A stretch of 64,000 nucleotides of DNA from Flavobacterium sp. I3-2 (lineage in GTDB: Bacteria > Bacteroidota > Bacteroidia > Flavobacteriales > Flavobacteriaceae): NCBI RefSeq assembly GCF_013389595.1, contig NZ_CP058306.1:806001-870000 (forward strand). Reading direction: 5' to 3'. Positions within the stretch are counted from its first letter, which is position 1; each line of letters starts with the position of its first letter. Under the pieces are notes generated by a model. The model had not been told where the DNA came from. It searched no databases and saw only the letters and a program-made list of their open reading frames with translations. The position numbers were made by a program, and so were the translations under genes. Of the stretch, positions 1 through 8,662 are shown piece after piece.

Positions 1-353
1 TCAAACATTTTAAAGGTTTAGGAAAACAAAATCCATTAATGGCAGCTGTCTTCACAATGGCTTTATTATCGATGGCTGGAATTCCAATCTTTGCAGGATT
101 CTTTGGTAAATTCTTCTTATTTGGTTCGGCATTAGAAAGCGGACATTTAGAATTAGTTATCTTCGGAGTTATCAACTCAATCATCAGCGTTTACTATTAT
201 TTCAAAGTAATCAACGCGATGTACTCACAAGAAGCAATTTCAGAATTACCAGAAACCAATCACAGCTGGATTTATAAAACCGTTGCCGTTGTAGCTATTT
301 TACTTAACATCGCAATGGGACTTTGTCCATCTTCAATCTTGAATTTATTCTAA
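1..353 (+). CDS. nuoN: NADH-quinone oxidoreductase subunit N, C-terminal end (partial)
   Basis: The reading frame is open from base 3 and only the last 116 residues are in the window. The visible part starts with FKGLGKQNPLMAAV, continues through SMAGIPIFAGFFGKFFLF and contains about three hydrophobic membrane segments, as in the C-terminal transmembrane bundle of NuoN, a proton-pumping membrane subunit of respiratory complex I. The GIP..AGFFGKF stretch is characteristic of the NuoL/M/N antiporter-like family, and the gene normally ends the nuo operon. A strong intrinsic terminator 30 bases after the stop fits the end of that operon. NuoN rather than NuoM is favoured by the GLGKQNPLMA context and its terminal position. 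Confidence 0.88.
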   Translation, partial: KHFKGLGKQNPLMAAVFTMALLSMAGIPIFAGFFGKFFLFGSALESGHLELVIFGVINSIISVYYYFKVINAMYSQEAISELPETNHSWIYKTVAVVAILLNIAMGLCPSSILNLF

Positions 354-382
354 GTTTATATTTGATTTATATTTTAATTAAG

Positions 383-411
383 AAAAGTCGGACATTGGTT
401 CCGACTTTTTT
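383..411 (+). terminator. Intrinsic terminator after nuoN
   Basis: AAAAGTCGGA pairs with TCCGACTTTT around a 7-base loop and is followed by a T-run. It closes the presumed nuo operon. Confidence 0.85.
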
Positions 412-443
412 ATGTAATTTTATATTTCAAATCAGCTTACGAA

Positions 444-1628
444 ATGCATATTCCAGCCCGACATATTTCTGAAAATTCAGACGCTTTTTCAAGTTATTGG
501 AATCCGAAAACAAGTCAATATTTTCATTCAAAACTTTCCAAAAACATTTCATTAAAAGATGCTGATACATTCGTTTCATACTATTTTCAAGTAGATGAAT
601 TGGGTGATGCTATTGCAGAAGAATATTTAGTTAAATACGGATTTGCACAAGGAATGGGGAAAATTCATCAAATGATACAATCGTACCCAGAAAATTTAGA
701 ATCGTATTCAGAAAATACACAAAAATTTTTAAACCAAATATTTTCTGTTCCACAATGGGTAAATCAAGATTTAATCGATGCGGGTTGCGATTTTAGTAAC
801 CGTACCGGAACATCCGGATTAGCAACCTTGCGTGATTATTCGTTAATGGGCGGTTATGAATCGTCTGCCATAAACAAACCTTTAATTTTCACAGGCGCTT
901 TGAAAAAAGGAGCGGTTAAACGCTTGTCTGACACCGTGGTTTTTTGGGTAAATGTTACAGGAAAAAATCAATTGAAACTTAAAGGAAAAGGATTTTACAG
1001 CGTCATTACTACACGATTGATTCATTCATTTTCTCGCATCATGATTGAGAAAAATCCGGAATGGAAATCTGAACTTTGGGGACGTCCGTTAAACCTTTGG
1101 GATATGTTGGCGACCAATCTTGGTTTTTCGATTGCTTATATCGATGGTCTAAAAAAATTGGGCTTACATCCTACCCAAAAAGAAATTGATGGCACATTAA
1201 ACCTTTGGAAATATGTTGGCTATTTAATCGGAATTCCCGAACATTTGTTGGTAGATACCGAGCAACAAGCCGTCGATGCGTTATTTTTATGGAGCAAAAC
1301 ACAAAAAGGTCCCGATACAGATTCGGTTGCGTTGGCACATTCACTTTACACCGAACCTAAAAATGTTACGTTTACCAATTCTACTTTATTAAAAAATTTT
1401 GTGTACAAAACCAACTTGGGCTATAATTGGGAAATGCTCGGAAATGAAACTTGTGCAAAATTACAAATCCCAAAAACCAAAGCAATTTATTGGGTCAAAA
1501 TGATTTGTTCAATCAATTCGATTGTTGAAAAATATGCCTTTAGTTCCGAAAATAGATACAAAAAAATTGTTGCTCGTGGTTACAAACAACAATTAGAAGT
1601 CAGAGATTTATATCATCAAGAAAAGTAA
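444..1628 (+). CDS. MpaB / rubber-oxygenase-type (DUF2236) heme oxygenase family protein
   Basis: This soluble 394-residue protein has no signal peptide. The block TSGLATLRDYSLMGGY (residues 123-138), followed by PLIFTGALKKGAVKRL.DT (146-164) and TRLIHSFSR (190-198), matches the conserved core of the DUF2236 family, which includes latex-clearing protein Lcp, a b-type heme dioxygenase of polyisoprene, and fungal MpaB. By spacing, R160, T164 and H194 could correspond to the Lcp arginine, threonine and proximal heme histidine; this alignment is inference. The real substrate is unknown, and a cytoplasmic lipid or isoprenoid oxidation is as likely as rubber cleavage. The gene stands alone behind the nuoN terminator. 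Confidence 0.72.
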   Translation: MHIPARHISENSDAFSSYWNPKTSQYFHSKLSKNISLKDADTFVSYYFQVDELGDAIAEEYLVKYGFAQGMGKIHQMIQSYPENLESYSENTQKFLNQIFSVPQWVNQDLIDAGCDFSNRTGTSGLATLRDYSLMGGYESSAINKPLIFTGALKKGAVKRLSDTVVFWVNVTGKNQLKLKGKGFYSVITTRLIHSFSRIMIEKNPEWKSELWGRPLNLWDMLATNLGFSIAYIDGLKKLGLHPTQKEIDGTLNLWKYVGYLIGIPEHLLVDTEQQAVDALFLWSKTQKGPDTDSVALAHSLYTEPKNVTFTNSTLLKNFVYKTNLGYNWEMLGNETCAKLQIPKTKAIYWVKMICSINSIVEKYAFSSENRYKKIVARGYKQQLEVRDLYHQEK

Positions 1629-1636
1629 TTTTATAA

Positions 1637-1716
1637 GAAGCTATTTCCAGCTTTCCGCTAAATCTTTTATTTCACTACGTTACATAAAAGGATACCGCTA
1701 CAATCTGGGCTAAAAA
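1637..1716 (-). repeat. Dispersed palindromic repeat, Flavo-1-like (copy 1)
   Basis: Read on the minus strand, the element runs TTTTAGCCCAGATTGTAGCGG, then ATCCTTTTATG, a short variable centre, AAAAGAT, and ends TAGCGGAAAGCTGG...AGCTTC. The same layout recurs at 40884, 58782 and 59818. Inverted halves (ATCTTTTATTTCACTACG against CGTTACATAAAAGGAT) give a long central hairpin, and an outer CCAGC/GCTGG-type pairing closes it. The element lies in the gap between the convergent oxygenase and MscS genes. From memory it resembles the Flavo-1 RNA motif described in flavobacteria; that assignment needs a covariance-model search. Confidence 0.6.
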
Positions 1717-1717
1717 A

Positions 1718-2587
1718 CTATCCTCCAATCCCAAATCTTTCAGCAGAAGTTTCATCTTCTTCATCAGATTGCCACGTGATATTTTTTATAGTTATCGAAT
1801 TATCTAAACCTATATTATTAATCATTAAAAGTGCTTTACTTATCGAATCTCTAAAATTATGACCTTCATCAAAATGTATCCAATATAACAATTCAAAAGA
1901 AAAACCACCATCTACTCCAATTTTTGTAACATAAAAATTGATTAAATTATTTGGTAAAAGATTCGAAAACTTTGAAGTTTCTTCATGCAACAATTGCTTA
2001 AGTTTTGGTACATCGATAAAATTTTGAACATCGGCTTGAAGACAAATTCGACGTTTTTTGTATTTTGAATAATTAATAAAAGTTCCGCTATAAATCAATT
2101 GATTTGAAATATAAATTTCTTGCCCCGTTTTGTTTGACAAAGTTGTTGTAAGCCATCCAACTAATTCGACTTTTCCATAATGTCCGTCAAGCTGAACCCA
2201 ATCACCTTTTACATAAGGTTTTTTAATAAATAATAACAAACCTGCAAACGCATTCGAAGCAATATCTTTTAAAGCAAAACCAGCAATAATTCCTACAATA
2301 CCGGCACCTGCAAGGATTTTAGAAAAATATTGTTCTAAACCAACAATCTTTAGGAAAAGAAAATATCCTAAAACCAAGAAAATATAATATATAATTTTTG
2401 ATAATAAATTTAATATATCAGGATGTTTACTTAACAGATTAGCATTTAACTTTAAAAAAATTTTACGCGAAAGTCTAGCAATCAAAAAAAACATAAATAA
2501 GATAAAGAAAGCTATAATTAATTTTGCGCCAATTTCTTCGGCATCAAATTCCCAACTCTTAAAAACTTTTATCAACGAATCCTTCAT
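1718..2587 (-). CDS. Small-conductance mechanosensitive channel, MscS family
   Basis: The protein has 289 residues with three N-terminal hydrophobic segments (about 18-40, 60-80 and 86-108). These are followed by the pore-lining MscS signature GFALKDIASNAFAGLLLFI, then KPYVKGDWV and the beta-rich cytoplasmic domain (VELVGWLTTTLSNKTGQEIYISN). MscS channels open on membrane tension and release solutes during hypo-osmotic shock. The size equals the compact E. coli-type MscS. The gene is divergent from the neighbouring oxidoreductase gene and convergent with the oxygenase gene, so it is probably monocistronic. The C-terminal tail is acidic (SDEEDET) and its role is unknown. Confidence 0.92.
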   Translation of the reverse strand: MKDSLIKVFKSWEFDAEEIGAKLIIAFFILFMFFLIARLSRKIFLKLNANLLSKHPDILNLLSKIIYYIFLVLGYFLFLKIVGLEQYFSKILAGAGIVGIIAGFALKDIASNAFAGLLLFIKKPYVKGDWVQLDGHYGKVELVGWLTTTLSNKTGQEIYISNQLIYSGTFINYSKYKKRRICLQADVQNFIDVPKLKQLLHEETSKFSNLLPNNLINFYVTKIGVDGGFSFELLYWIHFDEGHNFRDSISKALLMINNIGLDNSITIKNITWQSDEEDETSAERFGIGG

Positions 2588-2668
2588 AAATCAAATATAT
2601 TATCATACAAAGATAAATATCTAATCAATTTTTATAAGTAAATTTACGTATCAAATCAAAAAAATAAC

Positions 2669-3733
2669 ATGTCAACATTATTTTCACCTTTACATTTAAA
2701 AAATCACACATTACATAATAGAATTGTTGTTTCACCGATGTGTCAATATACGGCAGAAGATGGTTTCGCGAACAATTGGCATTTGGTTCATCTAGGACAA
2801 TATGCAATTGGTAGAGCTGCAGCAATCATACAAGAAGCTACTGCAGTTTGTCCAGAAGGCAGAATTACATTCGGAGATTTAGGAATTTGGAAAGACGGGC
2901 ATATCGAGAAACTTTCAGAAATAAATCATTTCATCAAATCTCAAGGAACTATTCCTGGAATTCAACTTTCGCATGCTGGTCGAAAAGCAAGCACGAATAA
3001 ACCTTGGATTAACAGAAATCAATTCAACCCCAATGAAGAAAACGGATGGCAAACCGTTGCTCCATCAGCAATTGGGTTTAACGAAACTGATAATCTTCCA
3101 ATTGAATTAACGATTGAAGCGATAGAAAAAATCATCATACAATTTAAAGAAGCTGCAAAAAGAGCCGTAAAAGCAGGTTATGAAATCATTGAAATTCATG
3201 GAGCACATGGCTATTTGGCGCATCAGTTTTTTTCTCCATTAACCAATCTAAGAAAAGATATTTACGGAGGTTCGTTTGAAAATAGAGTTCGTTTTATTTT
3301 AGAAGTTGTTGATGCTGTTAAATCAGAGTTAACCACTCAATCGCTTTGGGTTCGTTTATCTGCGACCGATTGGGCAGATGGCGGTTGGACTTGTTTTGAA
3401 ACGGTTGAACTTTGTCAAATCCTAAAAGAAAAAGGTGTTGAAGTTATGGATATTTCTACCGGCGGATTGGTTCGTCATCAAGAAATTCCGGTTTCTAAAA
3501 ATTATCAAGTTCCGTTTGCTGCTCGAGTTAAAAAAGAAACCAATGCCATTACAGGTGCAGTTGGATTGATTGATTCAGGAAATCAGGCAGAAGAAATTCT
3601 ACAAAACAACGAAGCTGATTTGATTTTCGTTGCGAGAGAATTTTTGAGAAATCCGCATTTTGTTTATCAAGCTGCAATAGATTTAGGCGAAGAAATTCCA
3701 TGGGCACCGCAATACGAACGTGGAAAAGAATAA
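2669..3733 (+). CDS. Old yellow enzyme, NADH:flavin oxidoreductase (YqjM/NamA-like)
   Basis: This is a 354-residue FMN-dependent TIM-barrel ene-reductase that reduces activated C=C bonds of enones, maleimides or nitro compounds with NAD(P)H. SPMCQY near the N-terminus places a cysteine at position 25, the redox-tuning Cys that distinguishes the thermophilic-like YqjM class from classical OYEs. IHGAHGYLAHQF (H177 and H180) supplies the substrate-binding histidine pair, and YGGSFENRVRF is the family phosphate-binding stretch. The chosen ATG at 2669 is the first in frame after a stop-rich leader. A terminator follows directly. A role in detoxifying electrophiles is usual for the family but not demonstrated here. 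Confidence 0.93.
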   Translation: MSTLFSPLHLKNHTLHNRIVVSPMCQYTAEDGFANNWHLVHLGQYAIGRAAAIIQEATAVCPEGRITFGDLGIWKDGHIEKLSEINHFIKSQGTIPGIQLSHAGRKASTNKPWINRNQFNPNEENGWQTVAPSAIGFNETDNLPIELTIEAIEKIIIQFKEAAKRAVKAGYEIIEIHGAHGYLAHQFFSPLTNLRKDIYGGSFENRVRFILEVVDAVKSELTTQSLWVRLSATDWADGGWTCFETVELCQILKEKGVEVMDISTGGLVRHQEIPVSKNYQVPFAARVKKETNAITGAVGLIDSGNQAEEILQNNEADLIFVAREFLRNPHFVYQAAIDLGEEIPWAPQYERGKE

Positions 3734-3738
3734 TTCGA

Positions 3739-3771
3739 AAAAATCCTGAGAATCTTTCTTAGGATTTTTTT
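3739..3771 (+). terminator. Intrinsic terminator after OYE gene
   Basis: AAAATCCTGAG and CTTAGGATTTT form a stem with a short loop, followed by a long T-run. Confidence 0.82.
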
Positions 3772-3853
3772 TGCTTTTGATTGTCAGGAAAAAATAATTC
3801 TTACGACTATAATAATGAATATCAAAATCATTAATTAATAGAAAGGAATTTTT

Positions 3854-4384
3854 ATGAAAACGAGAACAGTAACATTAGGTGGTGGATGCTTTTGGTGTAC
3901 AGAAGCAATCTTCAAAAACACTAAAGGTGTAATAACTGTAAAGAGTGGATACAGCGGAGGTTTTATAAAAAACCCACCTTATAGAGAAATTTGTACCGGT
4001 AGAACCGGACATGCCGAAGTAATTCAAATCACTTACAATTCAGAAATTATTTCTTTTGAAGAACTCATTACACTACATTTATTAACTCATAATCCAACAA
4101 GATTAAATGCACAAGGTGCAGATAAAGGAACACAATATAGAAGTATTATTTTTTTTAACAATCAGACTGAAAAAGACATCATTCACAAAATTATTCAAAT
4201 ACTTCAAGAACAATTTGACAAACCAATTGTTACAGAAATTAAAAAATTTGAAGTATTTTATGAAGCTGAAGAACGTCATCAGAATTATTATTTTCAAAAT
4301 ACAGATGCTCCATATTGTCAAGCTATAATCTCTCCTAAATTAGCAAAATTCAAGAAAAATTTTTCTAATTATTTTAAAAATTAG
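3854..4384 (+). CDS. msrA: Peptide-methionine (S)-S-oxide reductase
   Basis: This 176-residue cytoplasmic protein has no signal peptide. It begins with the MsrA active site GGGCFWCTEA, giving catalytic Cys12 and a second Cys15. It continues through SGYSGG, the RTGHAEV block and the C-terminal APYCQAIISPK stretch, whose cysteine can act as the resolving residue. MsrA reduces the S-epimer of methionine sulfoxide in oxidised proteins using thioredoxin. AGAAAGGA lies upstream of the ATG, one of the few Shine-Dalgarno-like sites in this window. It is the first gene of a cluster with a 65-residue ORF and msrB, so both epimers are repaired from one transcript. Confidence 0.95.
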   Translation: MKTRTVTLGGGCFWCTEAIFKNTKGVITVKSGYSGGFIKNPPYREICTGRTGHAEVIQITYNSEIISFEELITLHLLTHNPTRLNAQGADKGTQYRSIIFFNNQTEKDIIHKIIQILQEQFDKPIVTEIKKFEVFYEAEERHQNYYFQNTDAPYCQAIISPKLAKFKKNFSNYFKN

Positions 4385-4398
4385 ATTTTGTTTATATC

Positions 4399-4596
4399 AT
4401 GGAAAAGATAAATAATGCTTTATATCTAGCCAATTCAAATAGGTATATATTAGTTTCAGGAGATTTAGAAGATACTCCAAAATGCCCATTTGGAAACAAT
4501 TACAAATGGATTGGCTTTGATTTAGAAGAAAAGAAATACATTCGATTTACAAAATCTGTATTCAAAAAATTAGTTCAAGAAACAGAAGATAAATAA
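4399..4596 (+). CDS. Small protein of unknown function between msrA and msrB
   Basis: This 65-residue protein starts 15 bases after msrA and ends 19 bases before msrB, all on one strand, so it is almost certainly co-transcribed. It is soluble, with a central CPFGNNYKWIGFDLEEKKYIRF segment that contains its only cysteine. No family is recognised. Its position suggests a helper or specificity factor for methionine sulfoxide repair, but that is inference from context alone. Codon use matches the neighbours, which supports a real gene. Confidence 0.7.
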   Translation: MEKINNALYLANSNRYILVSGDLEDTPKCPFGNNYKWIGFDLEEKKYIRFTKSVFKKLVQETEDK

Positions 4597-4614
4597 CTAT
4601 AAAAAAAAACAATT

Positions 4615-5064
4615 ATGCTAAATTGGAATAACATCATCGGTTTTATAAATAGAGGAAATCCAGTTCCTGATAAAAGAATTGAAAAAACAGATGAAGAATG
4701 GGCTGAACAATTAACACCCGAACAATTTTATGTAACTCGTAAACACGGAACAGAACGATCTTTTAGTAATGATTTATGTAGAAGTTTCGATCCAGGATTG
4801 TACTCTTGTGTTTGTTGTGGTACTTTGCTTTTCGACGCCTCTGAAAAATTTGAATCAGGTACAGGATGGCCAAGTTTTACACAACCAATAAAACAAAATA
4901 GTATCAAGTATATAAAAGACATTTCGTTTGGAATGATTCGAGTTGAAACACAATGTAATACTTGTGATGCGCATTTAGGTCACGTTTTTCCAGATGGTCC
5001 AGAACCAAGTGGCTTACGCTATTGTATGAATGGCGAAGCTTTAGTTAAAAAAAATCATAAATAA
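4615..5064 (+). CDS. msrB: Peptide-methionine (R)-S-oxide reductase
   Basis: This 149-residue protein reduces the R-epimer of methionine sulfoxide, complementing MsrA. Two zinc-binding pairs are visible: C65/C68 in SCVCCG and C114/C117 in CNTCDAHLGHVF. The catalytic cysteine is C137 in GLRYCMNGEAL. GTGWPSF is the substrate-binding stretch. There is no signal peptide, so it acts in the cytoplasm. It is the last gene of the msr cluster and is followed by a strong bidirectional terminator. The N-terminal extension of about 20 residues before the conserved domain is short and unremarkable. Confidence 0.95.
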   Translation: MLNWNNIIGFINRGNPVPDKRIEKTDEEWAEQLTPEQFYVTRKHGTERSFSNDLCRSFDPGLYSCVCCGTLLFDASEKFESGTGWPSFTQPIKQNSIKYIKDISFGMIRVETQCNTCDAHLGHVFPDGPEPSGLRYCMNGEALVKKNHK

Positions 5065-5090
5065 AAATCCTGCTTAGGCAGGATTTTTTT
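5065..5090. terminator. Bidirectional terminator between msrB and SulP gene
   Basis: AAAATCCTGC-TTAG-GCAGGATTTT with T-runs on both strands. It also overlaps the stop codon of the convergent transporter gene, so it serves both. Confidence 0.88.
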
Positions 5091-6609
5091 ATGGCATCAC
5101 TTTATATGTTGGATCTTCATCGATATTTACTTCGATAATTCCTTCGGCGTTTTTTAACAACAAAATCGAATCAGAACTTAAATGTTTTAAAATAACTTTC
5201 TTGTTTATTTTCGCATATTTCGATGTTAATAAATGAACAGCTTCAATCGCACTCATATCTGTAATTCTACTATTTTTAAAATCGACAATTACAGTTTCTG
5301 GGTCGTCTTGAATAGCAAAACTATCGTTAAACGAAGTAATCGAACCAAAAAAAAGCGGACCAGAAACTTCGTAAACTTTAGTCTCAGCGTTAATCAAACT
5401 TGATTTTATAATGATTCGTTTGGAACTTTCCCAAGCAAAAACCAAAGCAGAAATAATAACTCCAACCAAAACAGCTAAAGCTAAATTGTGCATAAAAATG
5501 GTAATCAATGCAACTATGATACTAATCAAAACATCTGAAAGTGGCATTTTTCGTAACCCTTTAAAAGATGCCCATTGAAACGTTCCGATAGAAACCATCA
5601 TCATAACACCAACCAAAGCAGCCATCGGAATCTGTTCGATAAACGGAGCACCAACTAAAATAATCAACATGATGGTTACTGCTGCAATAATTCCAGAAAC
5701 ACGTGTTTTGGAGCCCGAATTTAAATTCACAAACGTTTGCGCAACCATAGCACAGCCACCCATTCCACCAAAAAATCCATTCAAAATATTAGCTCCACCT
5801 TGCGCCATCGCTTCTTTATTTGAACTTCCTTTAGTATTGGTTATTTCATCAACCATCGTTAAAGTCAACAAAGTTTCAATAAGACCAACACCAGCCATAA
5901 TTAACGCATACGGAAAAATAATTTCAAGTGTTTCAAAAGTTAGCGGAACCATAGGAATATGAAACGAAGGCAAACTTCCTTTGATATTTGCAATATCAGC
6001 AACGGTTTTCGTTTCGATATTCAAAAAGAAAACGGCAGCAAAAACAACCAAAATAGCTACTAACGAAGTGGGAATTTTTTTAGTGATTTTTGGGAAGAAA
6101 TAAACAACCATAATGGTTAAAGCGGTTAATCCAATCATGGTATAAAGCGGAAAACCCGAAAGCCATTCGTCTGTACCTTGAATTTTAAATTGATTGATTT
6201 GCGACATGAAAATGATACAAGCCAATCCGTTCAAAAATCCATACATTACAGGTTGTGGAATCAATCGAATGAATTTCCCAAACTTAAAAACTCCAACTAA
6301 AAATTGAATAATTCCGGCTAAAACCAAAGTTGCAAATAAATATTCAACGCCGTGCGAACTGATTAAAGCGATTAAAACTACAATAGTTGCTCCTGCTCCA
6401 CCGGAAATTAAACCCGGACGACCCCCAAAAATTGCAGTTACAATTCCCATAATCACAGCTCCGTAAAGTCCAACCAATGGCGACAAGCCAGCAAGAATAG
6501 CAAACGATAACGATTCAGGAATCATGGTCATTGCAACGGTTAAACCAGCTAAAACCTCAACTTTATAATCTATTTTTTTTAGGTTTTGAACCTGTGAAAT
6601 CATATCCAT
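5089..6609 (-). CDS. SulP-family inorganic anion transporter with STAS domain
   Basis: The protein has 506 residues. The N-terminal 380 are highly hydrophobic with 10-14 predicted membrane segments and carry the SulP features AMTMIPESLSFAILAGLSPLVGLYGAV and GGRPGLISGGAGAT. The C-terminal 110 residues form a soluble STAS domain (VSGPLFFGSITSF...VIVDFKNSRITDMSAIEAV). SulP proteins carry sulfate, bicarbonate or other anions; the substrate cannot be read from sequence. No sulfate-assimilation or carbonic-anhydrase gene is adjacent, which leaves the ion open. It is transcribed alone, divergent from the MFS gene. Confidence 0.93.
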   Translation of the reverse strand: MDMISQVQNLKKIDYKVEVLAGLTVAMTMIPESLSFAILAGLSPLVGLYGAVIMGIVTAIFGGRPGLISGGAGATIVVLIALISSHGVEYLFATLVLAGIIQFLVGVFKFGKFIRLIPQPVMYGFLNGLACIIFMSQINQFKIQGTDEWLSGFPLYTMIGLTALTIMVVYFFPKITKKIPTSLVAILVVFAAVFFLNIETKTVADIANIKGSLPSFHIPMVPLTFETLEIIFPYALIMAGVGLIETLLTLTMVDEITNTKGSSNKEAMAQGGANILNGFFGGMGGCAMVAQTFVNLNSGSKTRVSGIIAAVTIMLIILVGAPFIEQIPMAALVGVMMMVSIGTFQWASFKGLRKMPLSDVLISIIVALITIFMHNLALAVLVGVIISALVFAWESSKRIIIKSSLINAETKVYEVSGPLFFGSITSFNDSFAIQDDPETVIVDFKNSRITDMSAIEAVHLLTSKYAKINKKVILKHLSSDSILLLKNAEGIIEVNIDEDPTYKVMP

Positions 6610-6704
6610 TTTTTAAAATAAAACACAAAGATAATCTATTGGCAATAGTTTATGTTTTTATCAGAAAATAAAAGTGGTAATTTTGCGACCTTAAATTTAT
6701 AATA

Positions 6705-7862
6705 ATGAACAAAGGATTAATCGCTTTAGCGTTTGGTGGTTTAGCCATCGGAATGACCGAATTTACGATGATGGGAATTTTACAAGACATCGCTAAAGAT
6801 TTACATATTGCAATTCCAGAAGCAGCGCATTTAATTGCGATTTATGCTTTAGGAGTCGTTGTTGGCGCTCCAATTTTAGTGCTCTTTACAGGTAAATTTC
6901 CACCTAAAAAAGTATTGTTATTTTTGATGGTTTTATTTTTCGTTTTCAACGGATTATTTGCTGTAGCACCTACGCAAGAAACATTAATGATTACCCGATT
7001 TATGTCTGGTTTACCGCACGGAGCATTTTTTGGAGTTGGTTCTGTTGTGGCGGCTCAATTAGCTCAAAAAGGAAAAGAAGCTCAAGCTATTGCCATTATG
7101 TTTACCGGAATGACGATTGCAAATTTAGCAGGTGTTCCTTTAGGTACTTACATCGGACATCATTATTCATGGCGTTTAACTTACGGAATTATTGCCGTAT
7201 TAGGTTTGGCAACTTTTGCAGCTATTTATTTTTGGTTACCAAAAACAGAATCATCAACTTCAAACGACGTCATTGGGCAGATTTCGTTTTTTAAACGTTG
7301 GGAAGCTTGGTTATTAGTTGCGATTATTTCTATCGGAACGGGTGGTTTATTTGCATGGATTTCATACATCGGACCAATGGTTACAAACGTTGGAGGTTTA
7401 GCCGAAAATCAAATCCCTATCATTATGTTTTTAATTGGTTTAGGTATGTTTTTCGGAAATTTAATTGGCGGAAAATTAGCCGATACCATCTCACCAACCA
7501 AAGCAGCAATGGCATCGTTTACCGCAATGGCACTTTGTTTAGTTGTGGTTTATTTCACAGCACATTCATATTATATGTCATTTATAATGGCTTTCATAAC
7601 CGGAATGGTTTCATTTACCATTGGTTCGTCATTACAAATGATGTTAATTAACACAGCAAAAGGTGCTGAAACATTAGCTGCAGCAGCCGGACAGGCAAGT
7701 TTTAATTTAGGAAATACTTTAGGTGCTTATTTTGGAGGAATTCCTATCACGATGGGATTGGCATATAATTCACCTGTTTTAGTTGGTGTTGGAATGGCTT
7801 TTTCAGGTGCAATTTTAGCGTTTATCTTTTTAAGAACTGTTGTAAAGAAACAAGGTATATAA
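6705..7862 (+). CDS. Major facilitator superfamily transporter, DHA1/AraJ-like
   Basis: This 385-residue protein has 12 hydrophobic segments. GMTEFTMMGILQDIA in the first helix, the loop after helix 2 (GKFPPKKV) and RFMSGLPHGAFFGVGSVVAAQLA in helix 4 are typical of the DHA1 drug/sugar efflux group that includes AraJ. The family exports small molecules by proton antiport. The substrate cannot be inferred. The ATG at 6705 lies about 25 bases downstream of TAATTTTG, a plausible -7 element. It is followed by a terminator and has no associated regulator. Confidence 0.9.
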   Translation: MNKGLIALAFGGLAIGMTEFTMMGILQDIAKDLHIAIPEAAHLIAIYALGVVVGAPILVLFTGKFPPKKVLLFLMVLFFVFNGLFAVAPTQETLMITRFMSGLPHGAFFGVGSVVAAQLAQKGKEAQAIAIMFTGMTIANLAGVPLGTYIGHHYSWRLTYGIIAVLGLATFAAIYFWLPKTESSTSNDVIGQISFFKRWEAWLLVAIISIGTGGLFAWISYIGPMVTNVGGLAENQIPIIMFLIGLGMFFGNLIGGKLADTISPTKAAMASFTAMALCLVVVYFTAHSYYMSFIMAFITGMVSFTIGSSLQMMLINTAKGAETLAAAAGQASFNLGNTLGAYFGGIPITMGLAYNSPVLVGVGMAFSGAILAFIFLRTVVKKQGI

Positions 7863-7865
7863 ATA

Positions 7866-7897
7866 AAAATGAGGTTATATATGATGACCTCATTTTT
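7866..7897. terminator. Intrinsic terminator after MFS gene
   Basis: AAAATGAGGT and ACCTCATTTT form a stem around a loop of about 12 bases, followed by T-residues. The hairpin sits between two convergent genes. Confidence 0.8.
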
Positions 7898-7902
7898 GTT
7901 TC

Positions 7903-8601
7903 TTATTTTATATATTCATAATCGATAGGTAACATATCTCCTAATTTTAAATTACCGAAATAACCTCCAAAAAACACTTGACTTGGATAAAGAAGATTTC
8001 CATTTTTATCAATTTGAATTTGTTCTGAATTCAATTGAACAATGGATTGATTTTTAGTTTTTGACTGTAATACATTTAAGTTTGTAGGAACTTCTTTTGT
8101 TGGTCCTTCTTGTCCAGCAACAATAACAAAACGTCCATCTTTTTTTGGAAGCTTACTCGCATCAGGAACTTTCTTTGTCGGCATTTTTAATACTTGAATT
8201 GTATAACCATTTTCATTGGCCTCAGACTTAAAGAATTCTTTTTCATCAGTTGGAAATCCACTTAAATAAAAACCTAAATGATTCGATTGAAGTTCATCAG
8301 TTGCTAAAGCTTTTAAGAAAAAAGGGATTCCGTTTTCGTATGTTTTCTTGCGTTTACTAGCAACACTTTTTTCATTTGAACTTGAATCAATGTAAGAACT
8401 ATATCCAAAAAAACTACTTCCTTTATAATTAAAAAAATCTAAAGAATGTGCATTGAAATTGGCTTGAAACTCTTCTAAAATAAATCGAATTTTATACTCT
8501 AAATTTTTATTCTCGATGATTAAAGGTTCAGCTGATTCTGCATACAACGTATTTGTCTTTCTGTCGAAAAAAAACACAATTGCTTTTTCATTTAAAATTT
8601 T
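7903..8601 (-). pseudogene. 3' part of carboxypeptidase-regulatory-domain protein gene, cut by transposon
   Basis: This frame is the C-terminal part of the gene whose 5' part lies at 10974-11380 on the same strand; the 2,372 bp sul2 unit separates them. Removing the unit and one copy of the 8-base duplication restores a continuous frame of 365 codons, reading KSCKILNEKAIVF across the join. Because the open frame runs into the insertion end, a spurious start (MCLRRIR) is encoded by transposon sequence. The fragment has no recognisable catalytic motif. Its GYFGNLKLGDMLPIDYEY end resembles the poorly characterised C-termini of CarboxypepD_reg-like exported proteins. The gene is very likely inactive. 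Confidence 0.85.
8594..8601. repeat. Target site duplication, left copy (AAAATTTT)
   Basis: AAAATTTT directly precedes the left inverted repeat and is repeated at 10974-10981 right after the right inverted repeat. An 8 bp duplication is typical of IS1595-family insertion. Confidence 0.88.
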
Positions 8602-8613
8602 TCTGATTCTCCG
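8602..8613 (+). repeat. Left terminal inverted repeat
   Basis: TCTGATTCTCCG, matched by TCTGATTATCCG at the right ends (9573-9584 and 10962-10973, minus strand). Weaker similarity (CACCT) continues for about 10 more bases inside. Confidence 0.85.
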
Positions 8614-8662
8614 CAAACACACCTAATATTTTTAGTATATTAGCGCTCAAAAAGCAGGGATT

